Source of the DNA: Thermoanaerobaculaceae bacterium
Lineage (GTDB): Bacteria; Acidobacteriota; Thermoanaerobaculia; Thermoanaerobaculales; Thermoanaerobaculaceae
Assembly: GCA_025456225.1 (NCBI GenBank)
Contig: JALOLB010000013.1
Coordinates: 1-32,111 of the forward strand
Direction: 5' to 3'
DNA length: 32,111 nt
Of this stretch, positions 10,180-18,763 are shown piece by piece. The notes below the pieces were generated by a model. That model made no database searches. It had not been told where the DNA came from and saw nothing but the letters and a program-made list of their open reading frames with translations. Position 1 is the stretch's first letter; the number at the start of each line of letters is the position of its first letter. The position numbers and the translations under genes were made by a program.

Positions 10180-11894
10180 GGCGTCTCCCGGGGCGGCCGC
10201 ACCACGAGCGGGATGCGCACCGCGCCCTCCAGGGGGTACGGGGCGGCCCAACGGGTCGTGCCGAGGATGCTCGTGGGCACCCGGGTGGCCGCGCCACCCA
10301 GACCCGCCCCCAGGCTCCAGGCCCAGGACGGCGGCAGGGCCGAGAGCACGCCGCCCGGCATGGTGGCACCCTTCTCACGACTCTCCAGGGCCAGGACGAG
10401 GGTGGTCGAGCTTTCAAACCGGCGGAGAGCATCCAGTTGCTGGCCGAACGTGACCGCGTTGGGCGGCTGCGACTTGAGGAGGTAGTCGGTCCAGGCGGCA
10501 CCGTCCGCCACCACCAGGTCCACGTCCCCGAGCGGCATCACGGCCGGGATCCTCAGCAGGAGCCGCTGGCTGGAGGCGGGCTGCAGGTAGGGCTGGAGTC
10601 GCACGTCCACCGCGAGCTCCTCGCCGGGGCGCACCACGGTGCGGGCCGGCAGCGCCTCGGTGATGACCGCCCCGGCCGGAATCTCCTCACGCCGCAGCAA
10701 CACGTCCACGGACGTGAGCTGGGGGTGTGGCAGCGGCGAGGCGGCGAGGAGGGCGGTGACGGCCCCGGCGAAGGCGGACAGTCGGGCCGGCGCGTCGGCC
10801 GAGCGGGCAGCCTGCGACAGCTCCAGGCGCTGACCGTCTGCCATGCGGGCCCGGAGGGTCAACCGGACCGTGCTCTCGCCGGCACTCGCCCCGCGGGCCA
10901 TGAGGCAGGCGTTGGCGAGGTAGGTGACCATCAGCGGCGAGAGGAGCGGGTGCTCGGCGACCCTGAACCGCCACCGCGTGACGCCGGCCCCCTCCTGCAC
11001 CTCCACCTCCACCGGCAGCCCGGAGGGCGGGGGCTCGATCCGGGCCATGACACCGCTGGGCCGATCGGCCACCAGGGTGCCGAACGGCTCACCCAGGGCA
11101 AAGAACTTGAACGGGCTCTGGTACGAGGACTGGATGGCAAGCACGCGGGCCCGGGCGGCCGGGAGGCGCACGCTGCCGAGGCCGAAGAGGGGATGCCCGT
11201 AGGCCCAGAGCGTATCGCCGTCGCGAGCCGTGACCGTGCCTCCGGCGGCCACCTGGGCGTCACCCCACACGAGCAGGACTGCCATCATCTGACCGGGCTC
11301 GGGAACGCCCGCAACGTCTCCCTGGCCGGCCGGCCCAGCCGGCCCGAGGCCGGCCCGGGCCAGCACCTGCGGGCCCCATCCGGTCTGGTCGCCTGGCAGG
11401 CCCGAGACGGCGACCGGCAGCGCCCCACCAACCCCACCGCGGTCGAGGCGCGGGAGCACGGCCAGGGGGTCGAGCCGTCCCTGCCCCAGAGCGGCGAGCT
11501 GCTGCAGCGTGGGAGGGGGAAGCGGCGCCGGCGGCGCGAAGGCCCCGATGTCGCGCATGGTGGCGAAGGGCGTCACCCCGGCCAGGGGCTCGCGGGCGAA
11601 CGCCCAGCCGAAGGCCACCGCGCCCAGGAGCTTCCCGTCGATGTACACCGGCGAGCCGCTCATGCCCGCCGCGACGCCGCCGCCGGCCAGCTCGGGGTCG
11701 TCGAGGCGGACGAGCACGGACAGGCGTTCCGGTGCGGTGGCGTCCAGCACGCCCACGACCTCCACCGGGATCTCGCGACGTTCCCCGTTCGTCCACTCGG
11801 TGATGCAGACGCCTCGCTGGCCGGCCTTCACGTCGTGTGGGTCGAGCCAGGCCGCGGGGCCGGTGAGGGCGAGGGCAAGGGTGAGCGCCAGCAT
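10176..11894 (-). CDS. SpoIVB-type (S55) peptidase domain protein, secreted
   Basis: A 572-residue protein with a short hydrophobic export signal (LALTLALALTGPAAW). Next comes an S55/SpoIVB-like domain: AGQRGVCITEW near 24-34, VEVVGVL, then GMSGSPVYIDGKLLGAVAFGW at about 77-97, where GxSGSP marks the serine site, and AGVTPFATM. A later YGHPLFGLG element is also typical of the non-sporulating members of this family. SpoIVB cuts a partner across the forespore membrane in Bacillus; no sporulation genes are seen here, so an envelope role is more likely. The C-terminal half is beta-rich and unassigned. Nine bases separate it from aroF; the 3' end overlaps the propeller gene. No strong Shine-Dalgarno precedes the ATG. 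Peptidase activity is inferred. Confidence 0.82.
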   Translation of the reverse strand: MLALTLALALTGPAAWLDPHDVKAGQRGVCITEWTNGERREIPVEVVGVLDATAPERLSVLVRLDDPELAGGGVAAGMSGSPVYIDGKLLGAVAFGWAFAREPLAGVTPFATMRDIGAFAPPAPLPPPTLQQLAALGQGRLDPLAVLPRLDRGGVGGALPVAVSGLPGDQTGWGPQVLARAGLGPAGPAGQGDVAGVPEPGQMMAVLLVWGDAQVAAGGTVTARDGDTLWAYGHPLFGLGSVRLPAARARVLAIQSSYQSPFKFFALGEPFGTLVADRPSGVMARIEPPPSGLPVEVEVQEGAGVTRWRFRVAEHPLLSPLMVTYLANACLMARGASAGESTVRLTLRARMADGQRLELSQAARSADAPARLSAFAGAVTALLAASPLPHPQLTSVDVLLRREEIPAGAVITEALPARTVVRPGEELAVDVRLQPYLQPASSQRLLLRIPAVMPLGDVDLVVADGAAWTDYLLKSQPPNAVTFGQQLDALRRFESSTTLVLALESREKGATMPGGVLSALPPSWAWSLGAGLGGAATRVPTSILGTTRWAAPYPLEGAVRIPLVVRPPRETP

Positions 11895-11903
11895 GGGGGC
11901 CCG

Positions 11904-12947
11904 TCAGGCCGTCGCGGCGATGGAGGCGTGCGGGGCCAGCGCCTTGCCGGTGAGCGGCAGGATCGCTGGCAACTGCGCGAGGAGCTCCGCGAGCTCCTCG
12001 GGGAGAATCGCCTGCTGGCCGTCGGAGAGGGCGTGACCGGGGTCGTCGTGGACCTCGATGAGGAGACCGTTGGCACCCACCGCGGCGGCACCGCGGGCCA
12101 TGGGCACGACCTTGTGTCGCTTGCCGGTGCCGTGGGAGGGGTCGACAATGATGGGGAGGTGCGAGAGGCGCTGCACCGCCACGACGGCCGAAAGATCGAG
12201 GGTGAATCGGGTGTGCTCCGCGAAGGTGCGGATGCCCCGCTCGCACAGCACGACGCTCCGGTTGCCCTCGGAGACGATGTACTCGGCCGCGAGCAGCAGC
12301 TCCTCGACGGTGGAGCCCATGCCCCGCTTGAGGAGCACCGGCAGGTGCGCTCGCCCACAGGCCTTGAGCAGCGGGTAGTTGTGCATGCTGCGGGCGCCCA
12401 CCTGGACCATGTCGGCGTACTGGCAGACCACCTCGAGGGAGCGCTCGTCGAGTGCCTCCGTGACCACCGGCAGTCCCCACTCCCGACCCGCGTCGTGCAG
12501 TGCCACCAGCCCCTCCCGCCCCAGCCCCTGGAACGAGTAGGGCGAGGTGCGCGGCTTGAAGGCCCCTCCGCGCAGAATGTGGGCGCCGGCGCGCCGCACG
12601 CTCGCGGCAATGGCGTGAATCTGCTCCGGGCTCTCCACGGCACAGGGCCCGGCCATGACGGCGAAGTGGGGGCCGCCCACCGGCACGCCGCCGATCAGGA
12701 CCACCGAGTCCTCGGACTTGGCCTCCCGGCTGACCAGCGTGTAGGGGAGGGTCAGGGGAATGACCTCGATAACCCCCGCGAGGGTCTCGAAGACCATCGG
12801 GTTGAGCGCCTCTCGGAGCCCGGTGACGGCAATGGCCAGACGCTGCTGGCCGTGGATCGAGTGGGCCTGCAAACCCAGGCTCTCGGCGCGCGCGGCGACC
12901 TCCCGGATCTCCTCGGCCGTCGCCTGCGCGGACATGACGATCAACAT
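11904..12947 (-). CDS. aroF: 3-deoxy-7-phosphoheptulonate synthase (DAHP synthase)
   Basis: A 347-residue enzyme of the AroF/Thermotoga-type class I family, joining phosphoenolpyruvate and erythrose 4-phosphate at the start of the shikimate pathway. An N-terminal ferredoxin-like regulatory domain (about 1-70, MLIVMSAQATAEEI onward) precedes the barrel. Barrel motifs include VMAGPCAVES, LRGGAFKPRTSPYSFQG, GARSMHNYPLL, LLKRGMGSTVEE and IIVDPSHGTGKRH. The N-terminal domain gives tyrosine feedback control in relatives, so that is likely here. GAGGTGA sits 7 bases before the ATG, and a strong promoter lies just upstream. It leads a run with an S55 peptidase, a propeller protein and coaD; aroA of the same pathway is elsewhere in the window, not linked. 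Confidence 0.95.
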   Translation of the reverse strand: MLIVMSAQATAEEIREVAARAESLGLQAHSIHGQQRLAIAVTGLREALNPMVFETLAGVIEVIPLTLPYTLVSREAKSEDSVVLIGGVPVGGPHFAVMAGPCAVESPEQIHAIAASVRRAGAHILRGGAFKPRTSPYSFQGLGREGLVALHDAGREWGLPVVTEALDERSLEVVCQYADMVQVGARSMHNYPLLKACGRAHLPVLLKRGMGSTVEELLLAAEYIVSEGNRSVVLCERGIRTFAEHTRFTLDLSAVVAVQRLSHLPIIVDPSHGTGKRHKVVPMARGAAAVGANGLLIEVHDDPGHALSDGQQAILPEELAELLAQLPAILPLTGKALAPHASIAATA

Positions 12948-12969
12948 GAGTCCATCACCTCAACCAAGC

Positions 12970-12975
12970 TATACT
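12970..12975 (+). promoter_or_regulatory. candidate -10 box of the 13.0 kb envelope operon
   Basis: TATACT (5 of 6 to consensus) lies 30 bases before the GTG at 13000 and 10 before the AAGGAGG ribosome site. A start near 12982 would leave a very short leader. The -35 region (about 12947-12952) is poor, so an activator or an alternative sigma factor may be needed. It shares five bases with the aroF -10 on the other strand. Confidence 0.45.
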
Positions 12976-12998
12976 AGCCGAGGGAAGGAGGTTGTCAA
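12971..12998 (-). promoter_or_regulatory. sigma-70-like promoter of aroF
   Basis: On the minus strand, a perfect TTGACA (12993-12998) and TAGTAT (12971-12976) are 16 bases apart. Transcription would begin near 12964, giving a leader of about 17 bases with the GAGGTGA ribosome site. The -35 box lies between the Shine-Dalgarno and the GTG of the opposite gene, and the -10 overlaps that gene's -10, so the two directions should compete. Confidence 0.65.
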
Positions 12999-12999
12999 C

Positions 13000-13752
13000 G
13001 TGAAGAAGACGCTCGGGCTCGCTCTTCTGGCCCTGTGTGCCTCGGCTTGGTCCGATGCGGCCTACGTTCTCATCCTCAAGGACGGATCGAAGCAGATCGC
13101 GCGAGAGAAGTATCAGGTCAAGGGCAAGGTCGTGGAGTTCTTCACGACCACCGGGACACTCCGTTCCATCCCGCTGGCGTTGCTCGACGTCAAGGCGACC
13201 GAGGAGCTCAACGCCCGCAACTTCGGCAGCGCCATGCCCCTCGACTGGGTGGATGGCAATCAGGCCCCCCCGACGCCCACGCCCACGCCCTCCGTGGCCA
13301 AGATGGTGGGAGCGCTTCGCTCGGGGCTCGCGCCGGGAAGCGTCTCCAGCATCCGGCCAACGCCGACGCCCATCGTCACCTTCCATGAGGCCAAGTTCAC
13401 CGACTCCCGCGTCGACCAGGCGTTCCAGCAAGGGCTGGAGGCGTACCACCTGTACCTCTACCGCACGAGCCGCGGCACCGAGCCCACCTACCTGTTCGTC
13501 GAGGTGCAGGTGAACGGCCAGAAGGAAGTGAGCCGCGCGCTGCAGGCCCTGACCACCACCTACCATGTGGTCAACCAGGACCTGCTCAAGAAGAACCAGC
13601 CCGAGCGCATCCCGGAGCGGCTGGAGGTGCTGCTGCTCAACGAGGCCGGCAAGGAAGCCGGAGTCTTCCGCATCAGCGCCCTGGAGGCCGAGGAGCTTGC
13701 GACCGGGAGGGTCACGCCGGAGGCGTTCTTCGTCCAGAAGGTGATGTTCTGA
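13000..13752 (+). CDS. exported protein of unknown function
   Basis: A 250-residue protein starting at GTG with AAGGAGG 8 bases upstream. A signal peptide (KKTLGLALLALCASAWSDA) is followed by a small beta-rich unit, YVLILKDGSKQIAREKYQVKG, and a stretch ending IPLALLDVKATEELNA. This resembles short domains found in many secreted proteins that begin with 'vivLKDGs'. Two Pro/Thr linkers (PPTPTPTPS and RPTPTPI) separate it from a C-terminal domain (about 130-250) with mixed alpha/beta pattern and no motif I recognise. It is the first of three consecutive envelope genes, and the next gene begins within 30 bases. It is divergent from aroF. I cannot assign a function. Confidence 0.72.
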   Translation: MKKTLGLALLALCASAWSDAAYVLILKDGSKQIAREKYQVKGKVVEFFTTTGTLRSIPLALLDVKATEELNARNFGSAMPLDWVDGNQAPPTPTPTPSVAKMVGALRSGLAPGSVSSIRPTPTPIVTFHEAKFTDSRVDQAFQQGLEAYHLYLYRTSRGTEPTYLFVEVQVNGQKEVSRALQALTTTYHVVNQDLLKKNQPERIPERLEVLLLNEAGKEAGVFRISALEAEELATGRVTPEAFFVQKVMF

Positions 13753-13778
13753 GCCCAGGCTGGCGTCTGGCCATCTCG

Positions 13779-14330
13779 GTGAGCGTGGCCCTCGTTGCGG
13801 CGGCCTGTCGCCCTTCCCTGCCTGCAGCCGACCAGGAATGGCGGCAGGCGCGCGAGGACGCGGTGCGGCGGGAGCTGCCAGCCGCTCGGCGGGCCTCGTT
13901 TCCGGGCCTCAGGTTCTATCCCCACGACCCCGCACACCGGCTGCGTGGCGTGCCCGAACCCGAGCGTTCGCCGGTCGCGCTGACCCTGGCGGCCAGCGAC
14001 GGCACGCCCCGGCCCGCCCGGCGGGTCGGCAGCCTGCGGTTGCGGTTCCCGGCCGGGGAGGGAACGCTCGCCCTCTACACCCTCGACGACGTGGCCGACG
14101 CGCATCTCTTCGTGCCGTTCCGCGACGCCGGGGCTGGCCGGGAAACCTACGGCGCCGGCCGCTACGTGGAGGCCACGGTGCTGGCCGGAGGCGTCGTGGA
14201 GCTGGACTTCAACCGCGCCTACAACCCCGACTGCGCCTACGGGATCGCCGCGTCGTGCCCGATCACGCCGGCCGAGAACACCCTGCCGTTCGCCGTCGAG
14301 GCCGGCGAGATGATGCCTCGGGAGCACTGA
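13779..14330 (+). CDS. DUF1684 family lipoprotein
   Basis: A protein of about 183 residues whose C-terminus carries the DUF1684 signature: VELDFNRAYNPDCAYG, then SCPITPAENTLPFAVEAGE. DUF1684 proteins are widespread in Bacteroidetes, Actinobacteria and others, mostly uncharacterised. The N-terminus (SVALVAAAC) looks like a lipobox with Cys near residue 10, so it is probably anchored to a membrane after lipid modification. The start is uncertain. The GTG at 13779 gives a short signal and no clear Shine-Dalgarno; reading from CTG at 13749, overlapping the previous stop, would give a fuller signal (LSPGWRLAISVSVALVAAAC) but uses a rare start. It lies between two other exported proteins, with three bases before the next gene. 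Confidence 0.78.
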   Translation: MSVALVAAACRPSLPAADQEWRQAREDAVRRELPAARRASFPGLRFYPHDPAHRLRGVPEPERSPVALTLAASDGTPRPARRVGSLRLRFPAGEGTLALYTLDDVADAHLFVPFRDAGAGRETYGAGRYVEATVLAGGVVELDFNRAYNPDCAYGIAASCPITPAENTLPFAVEAGEMMPREH

Positions 14331-14333
14331 GCC

Positions 14334-16811
14334 GTGCTGGCTTCGGTCCTGCTCCTGGCAGCGGCCCTGCCACCGGTGCTCGCCGATCCGCGGCACGGTC
14401 CGTCGGCGTGGGCAGTGGTGACACCTGGTGACGCGGCGCCGATCGCGGCGGCCGGCTACCTGGTGGCGACGCCGGCCGGCGGGCCGGACCAGGCGTGGCT
14501 GGAGGGCGTCGTGGCGCTGGCAGCGGGGGGTGCGCCGGTGGTGGCGACGGGAAGCGAGCTGCCGCCGGCCGCCATCCGTCCCTACCTGGATGGGGTGGTC
14601 CTCGATCCGGCCCCGGCTCCGGAGGGCATCGGTGGTGCGCTGGACCAGCTCGCCGGACTGCCCCTGATCCTGCCGGCGGCCGACGCCGCCGAGGCCGTGC
14701 GCGTGCTGGCCCTTGGTGCGGCCGCCGCCCTGGTTCCGGATCCCGACCCACGGTGGGTCAGCGCACTCGCCGGGCTGCTGCCCGAGTACGAGCCGGCGTT
14801 GGGCCCTGCGGGTGCGCTGGCCACGGCGCTCCGCGGCGCCGATCTGGCCACCGTGGTGGGTCTCCCCAGGGGGTTCGCCGGCGGTCCGGTGCGCCTGGCC
14901 GGCGGCTGGTACGGAGCCGTGACGCTGGTCGGGTCGCCGGATCGCACCCTCAGCACGACCGTCCGGGACGGGGCGGTGATCGTCACCGTGCCTGCCCTGC
15001 CCGGAGGCGGTCTGCTGGTGGCGAGCCGCCCGCTCGACCCCTCGACGCCCCTCGAGCAGGTTCAGGTGACCGGCGAGCGGATCCCCGAGGCCGGCGAGGT
15101 GCTGGCCCGACACCAGCGGCAGGCGGCGCGCCAGCAGCGGCTGGTGTCCCGGTGGCAGGCGGAGCAGACCCTGCTGCTGCGGGTGTGGGTGGCGGAGCTG
15201 TCCAGGTCGTTCGAGGTGGTGCTGGCGGGCCCCGCGTTCTGGGAGGCGGGAACCGGCACCGACTGGGAGATCGCCCGCGCCTGGGTGGACGGTGTGAGCT
15301 GGCGCCCCGACCGCCTGCCGAACCTGCCGTTGCTGGAGCCGGAGCGCCCGTCGGTGCCGCCCCTCGCTCTCCGCCTCGAGCCGTCCTATCACTACCGCCT
15401 GCGAGGCCGTCGCGAGCGGGAAGGACGGGGGTGCTGGGAGCTGGAGTACGACACCCGGAAGGGCGAGGAGGTGCGGCGGGGCGTGGCGTGCATCGATGCG
15501 CTCACGTGGGGGCTGGTTGCCCTCGAGGAGTCGGCCACCGGTCTCGGTGGCGAGGTGCGTGCGACCCGGACCGCCACCCGCCTGCAACCGATCGCCCTCG
15601 GCGACGACACCGTGTGGCTGCCGTCGAAGGTGGAGGCGGACGACACCGTGGCGGTCTTCGGCGGCACCGCCACCGTGCGTCGCGAGCTGACCCTGGTCGG
15701 ACTGACACCCTCACCCGGCGCCTTCACGACCGACCGGGCCGCCGCCTGGGGGCGCCCCAACCGCATGCTGCGCGACACGCCGTCCGCGGTGCTGCCGCTC
15801 CAGCCGGACGGTCACGGTGGCCGTGTCGTCGGGAGTGAGACCCGCCCGGCGCAGCGATTCCTGATCCTCGGCGCGGTGTGGGACCCGGGGCTCGCCACGC
15901 CGGTGCCCTTCGGCGGCCTGCAGATCCTGGACTATGCCTTCCGTGATCGGCCCGAGCAGCTCCAGCTACTGCTCGCCGGGGTCGTCAACGACGGCGCCTG
16001 GACGCACCGGTTCGGCCCAACCGAGCTGACCGCGCGCGCGTTCACGCAGGTGCTGCCGTTCTCGTCGACCCTGTGGGAGGACGGGCAGGAGCAGCCGGGA
16101 GAGGAGCTGCTCACCCGCCACCAGCGTCTGTCCGTGGGGTTCGGCGGCACGGTGAGCAAGTTGCGCCTGCTGGCCGAGGCGGGAGCCGCGTATCTCGACT
16201 TCCGCGAGGCCGACGACACCGACCCTGGCTTCGTGCTGCCGAGCAACACCTGGGAAGGGATCGGCCGGGTCGTGGCGGAGCTCGGGCTGGGGGCCGCGAC
16301 CCTCAGCCTCCAGGGCGAGGGCGGGTGGCGGCAGGACTGGGAGCCGTGGGGCCCCGACGGTGCCGAGGAGCTTGAGGATAGCTGGACCCGCGCCCGCTTC
16401 CAGGTGGTCTACGAGAAGGCGCTCAACCCCCTGATGCGCCTGCACCTGGATGCCGCCTACCACGCCGGCTGGCACGTCGACCGGTTCTCGGCGCCCTCCC
16501 CGGGGCGCTTCGGCGAGGTGCGGCTCCGGGGCATCGCCTCCGGGACCGTGCTGCCCGAGCGGCTTGCCATTGTCCGGGCCGCCCTGGCGGTGCCGGTGTC
16601 CGACCGTCTGCGCGGCGAGATCGGCGTCGATGCGGCCTGGGCGCGAGAGGAGCGCTCGGGCTACGAGATGCGGCCGCTGTCGGGGATCGGCGTGGCGGCG
16701 ACCGTTCCCGGTCCCTGGGGCACGCTCATGCAGATGTCGGTCGGCGTCCCCCTCGCGACGCCCGGTGAGCACGCCCCGACCGTCGAGCTGTTCCTCCTCC
16801 GGCCGTTCTAG
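14334..16811 (+). CDS. large exported protein with outer-membrane beta-barrel-like C-terminus
   Basis: An 825-residue protein starting at GTG (GGGAG 10 bases upstream) with a signal peptide (LASVLLLAAALPPVLA). Residues 25-230 are alternating helix/strand, rich in Ala and Gly, and recall a TIM-barrel or glycosidase-like fold without catalytic residues I can name. A basic helical stretch (about 250-300, RHQRQAARQQRLVSRWQAEQ) follows, then a middle domain around YHYRLRGRREREGRGCWELEYDTRKGEE that looks like a lipoprotein-localisation or sensor fold. The last 300 residues are amphipathic beta strands ending in LLRPF, a terminal Phe typical of outer-membrane barrels. It follows the DUF1684 gene by three bases. 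Export and barrel topology are inferred; I do not recognise the family. Confidence 0.7.
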   Translation: MLASVLLLAAALPPVLADPRHGPSAWAVVTPGDAAPIAAAGYLVATPAGGPDQAWLEGVVALAAGGAPVVATGSELPPAAIRPYLDGVVLDPAPAPEGIGGALDQLAGLPLILPAADAAEAVRVLALGAAAALVPDPDPRWVSALAGLLPEYEPALGPAGALATALRGADLATVVGLPRGFAGGPVRLAGGWYGAVTLVGSPDRTLSTTVRDGAVIVTVPALPGGGLLVASRPLDPSTPLEQVQVTGERIPEAGEVLARHQRQAARQQRLVSRWQAEQTLLLRVWVAELSRSFEVVLAGPAFWEAGTGTDWEIARAWVDGVSWRPDRLPNLPLLEPERPSVPPLALRLEPSYHYRLRGRREREGRGCWELEYDTRKGEEVRRGVACIDALTWGLVALEESATGLGGEVRATRTATRLQPIALGDDTVWLPSKVEADDTVAVFGGTATVRRELTLVGLTPSPGAFTTDRAAAWGRPNRMLRDTPSAVLPLQPDGHGGRVVGSETRPAQRFLILGAVWDPGLATPVPFGGLQILDYAFRDRPEQLQLLLAGVVNDGAWTHRFGPTELTARAFTQVLPFSSTLWEDGQEQPGEELLTRHQRLSVGFGGTVSKLRLLAEAGAAYLDFREADDTDPGFVLPSNTWEGIGRVVAELGLGAATLSLQGEGGWRQDWEPWGPDGAEELEDSWTRARFQVVYEKALNPLMRLHLDAAYHAGWHVDRFSAPSPGRFGEVRLRGIASGTVLPERLAIVRAALAVPVSDRLRGEIGVDAAWAREERSGYEMRPLSGIGVAATVPGPWGTLMQMSVGVPLATPGEHAPTVELFLLRPF

Positions 16812-16815
16812 GGAG

Positions 16816-16919
16816 TTCGAGAGTCGAGAGTTGAAGACCCCCTCCCCGGTGAGGCTCTCCCTTGGCTCCAGGTTCGACACGTGTCTCAACTGGGGGGCGG
16901 GTGGGGGAGAGCTCTCGAA
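16816..16919. repeat. intergenic imperfect palindrome (copy 1 of a putative family)
   Basis: Lies between two converging genes. The outer arms are TTCGAGAG (16816-16823) and CTCTCGAA (16912-16919). Inside them, CTCTCCC and CCAGGTTCGACAC on the left pair with the right arm, which read in reverse gives CTCTCCC and CCAGTTGAGACAC. A perfect GACACGTGTC (16876-16885) sits at the centre. The left arm carries about 31 extra bases, so the palindrome is lopsided. CCTTGGCTCCAGGTTC (16860-16875) recurs, with three inserted bases, at 22339-22357. It could serve as a two-way terminator, though no T-run is seen. Confidence 0.55.
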
Positions 16920-16942
16920 TGGAGGGGTGGGAGGGGAAGCTC

Positions 16943-18760
16943 TCAACCGGGAGGGAGGGCGGCGGGGGTGTCCTCGTACATCCAGGCGTGGCGCGTGCCG
17001 TACCCGGAGGCGTCCAGGCGGCGACGCAGCGTGCGCGCCACCTCGGCGTCGGTGATCTGTTTGAAGATGCTCGGGTTGAGACGCACAGCGCGCTCCAGGT
17101 GCGCGAGCCCGCCGGGCTCGTCTCCGAGCTCGAGACGTGCCATCCCGACGTCGAAGCGGGTCTCGGGGCGCTCCGCGAGCGCCAGGGCGCGTTCGAAATG
17201 CCTGCCCGCCCGGGACCACTCCCCGCTCAGCATCGCCAGGTCTCCCATCGTCACGCGCACCCTCCAGTCGTAGGGCGACCAGACCGCCGCGCGCTCGAGG
17301 TTGCCCAGGGCCACCCGTGCCAGCACCGGGCGCTTCGCGTCGGGCACCTTTCCTGAGCGCAGCACACGGGAGAGGTTCTCGCCCTGGCGATTGAGCACCG
17401 CGAGGCCACGAAGCTCGACGAGCCACATCCACCCGGTCACGAGCAGCCCACAAGCCAGGCCAGCGCCCGCCCAGCGCCGCCAGCCCGACGGCGACGGGGG
17501 CATCTCCCGGGGGGGCAGCAGCAGCACCGCCAGCACGCCCCACTGGGCGACCACGGCCGCCAGGTGGAGCGGAAACTGGCCGAGGGCGACGAGGCCTGCC
17601 GCGGTCACCAGCGCTCGAGCCCCGGGCACCTCGCCGGTGGCCGGGCGGCCGCGACGCCACGCCATCCATCCTCCGGCAAGAGCCAGCCCCAGCCCGAGGA
17701 GCCCGGTCTCGGCGGTGTGCTGGAGCGGGTCGTTGTGCGCCTCCCCGAAGCCGGTCTCGAGGCCCAGGACGTGCGAGCGCTCGGCCAGCTCGTCCTCCTG
17801 CTGGAAGCGGTACGAGCTCGCCTCGTACAGCCCGAAGCCGACCCCGGTGACCGGGCGCGCGACCACCATGCCGGCGGCGGCGCCGAAGCCGGCGGAGCGG
17901 CCGGAGCCCAGCCAGCTCCAGCCGGCGCTACGGACCTGGGCCAGAACCTCAGCGAGGCGAGCGTGCAGGGGCCCGACGAGCAGGACGGCGAGCCCCACCG
18001 CGGCCGCCGCGGCCAGGCCGGGCAGCCGGGAGCGGCGAGGCAGCATCGTCCAGAGGAGGACCCCGAGACCCGCGGCCAGGGCGGCGAGGACGGTGATGGT
18101 GCGGGTGCCGACGATGGCCGTGGCCATGATCGCCGCCGGGATCGCCCATCGCAGCCGCCGGCCGCTCGCTGCCAGCGCCCGCGCCGTGGCCGCCAGGCAC
18201 GGCAGGAGGAGGAAGACCGCCACGTCGCCCGGGTTGCCGAGGGAGCCGATCCAGCCGTAGCGGCCCGCGAGGTTGCCGAACAGCTCGAATCCTGCCGGAC
18301 GCCAGCGTGGCACGGAGAAGATCGCGGCAAGGAGGGCCTCGGTGACGCCCATGGCGATGATCGTCACCTCCAGGCGCCGGCGCTGGGGGTCGGAAAGCCA
18401 GCGCAGTGCGTCCCATCCCAGCGCGACGATGGCGAACGGCAGCAGGTTGGCGAGGACGCGCAGGGGCTGCCCGGAGAGGGGAGCCGAGAGGAGGCCACCG
18501 GCCAGCACGCCGGCCCAGGCCAGCCACCAGGGGTCCCGCCAGGCGGCCCTGTCGAGGCCACGGCTGACTCGCAGGGCGGCGAGGGCGACCCACGCGGCGA
18601 GGGCGAGCAGACGCTTGGGGCCGCGGAACACCTCGTAGCCGGCCATGCTCCACACCAGGGGCACCACCACGACGAGGACGAGGGCGGCCACGAAGGCGGC
18701 GTGCTGCAACCAGTGGGTGGGAGCCCTCCGCGGTGTGGTGAGTCGGCCGGGCTTGCCCAT
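16943..18760 (-). CDS. O-antigen ligase/polymerase-like membrane protein with C-terminal TPR
   Basis: A 605-residue protein of the Wzy/WaaL O-antigen ligase type. About ten hydrophobic helices fill residues 20-450. The large periplasmic loop holds the family motif GVGFGLYEASSYRFQQEDE followed by EAHNDPLQHTAETGLLGL near residue 340, where the His-Asn-Asp and Glu are typical. Residues about 475-580 form tetratricopeptide-like helices (VTMGDLAMLSGEWSRAGRHFERAL, then a second unit). Such proteins join or polymerise surface polysaccharide at the outer face of the inner membrane; glycosylation of proteins is another option. The ATG has GGAGG 8 bases upstream and lies three bases after the smc stop, so it is co-transcribed with smc. 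No other polysaccharide genes are nearby. Confidence 0.85.
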   Translation of the reverse strand: MGKPGRLTTPRRAPTHWLQHAAFVAALVLVVVVPLVWSMAGYEVFRGPKRLLALAAWVALAALRVSRGLDRAAWRDPWWLAWAGVLAGGLLSAPLSGQPLRVLANLLPFAIVALGWDALRWLSDPQRRRLEVTIIAMGVTEALLAAIFSVPRWRPAGFELFGNLAGRYGWIGSLGNPGDVAVFLLLPCLAATARALAASGRRLRWAIPAAIMATAIVGTRTITVLAALAAGLGVLLWTMLPRRSRLPGLAAAAAVGLAVLLVGPLHARLAEVLAQVRSAGWSWLGSGRSAGFGAAAGMVVARPVTGVGFGLYEASSYRFQQEDELAERSHVLGLETGFGEAHNDPLQHTAETGLLGLGLALAGGWMAWRRGRPATGEVPGARALVTAAGLVALGQFPLHLAAVVAQWGVLAVLLLPPREMPPSPSGWRRWAGAGLACGLLVTGWMWLVELRGLAVLNRQGENLSRVLRSGKVPDAKRPVLARVALGNLERAAVWSPYDWRVRVTMGDLAMLSGEWSRAGRHFERALALAERPETRFDVGMARLELGDEPGGLAHLERAVRLNPSIFKQITDAEVARTLRRRLDASGYGTRHAWMYEDTPAALPPG

Positions 18761-18763
18761 CGC

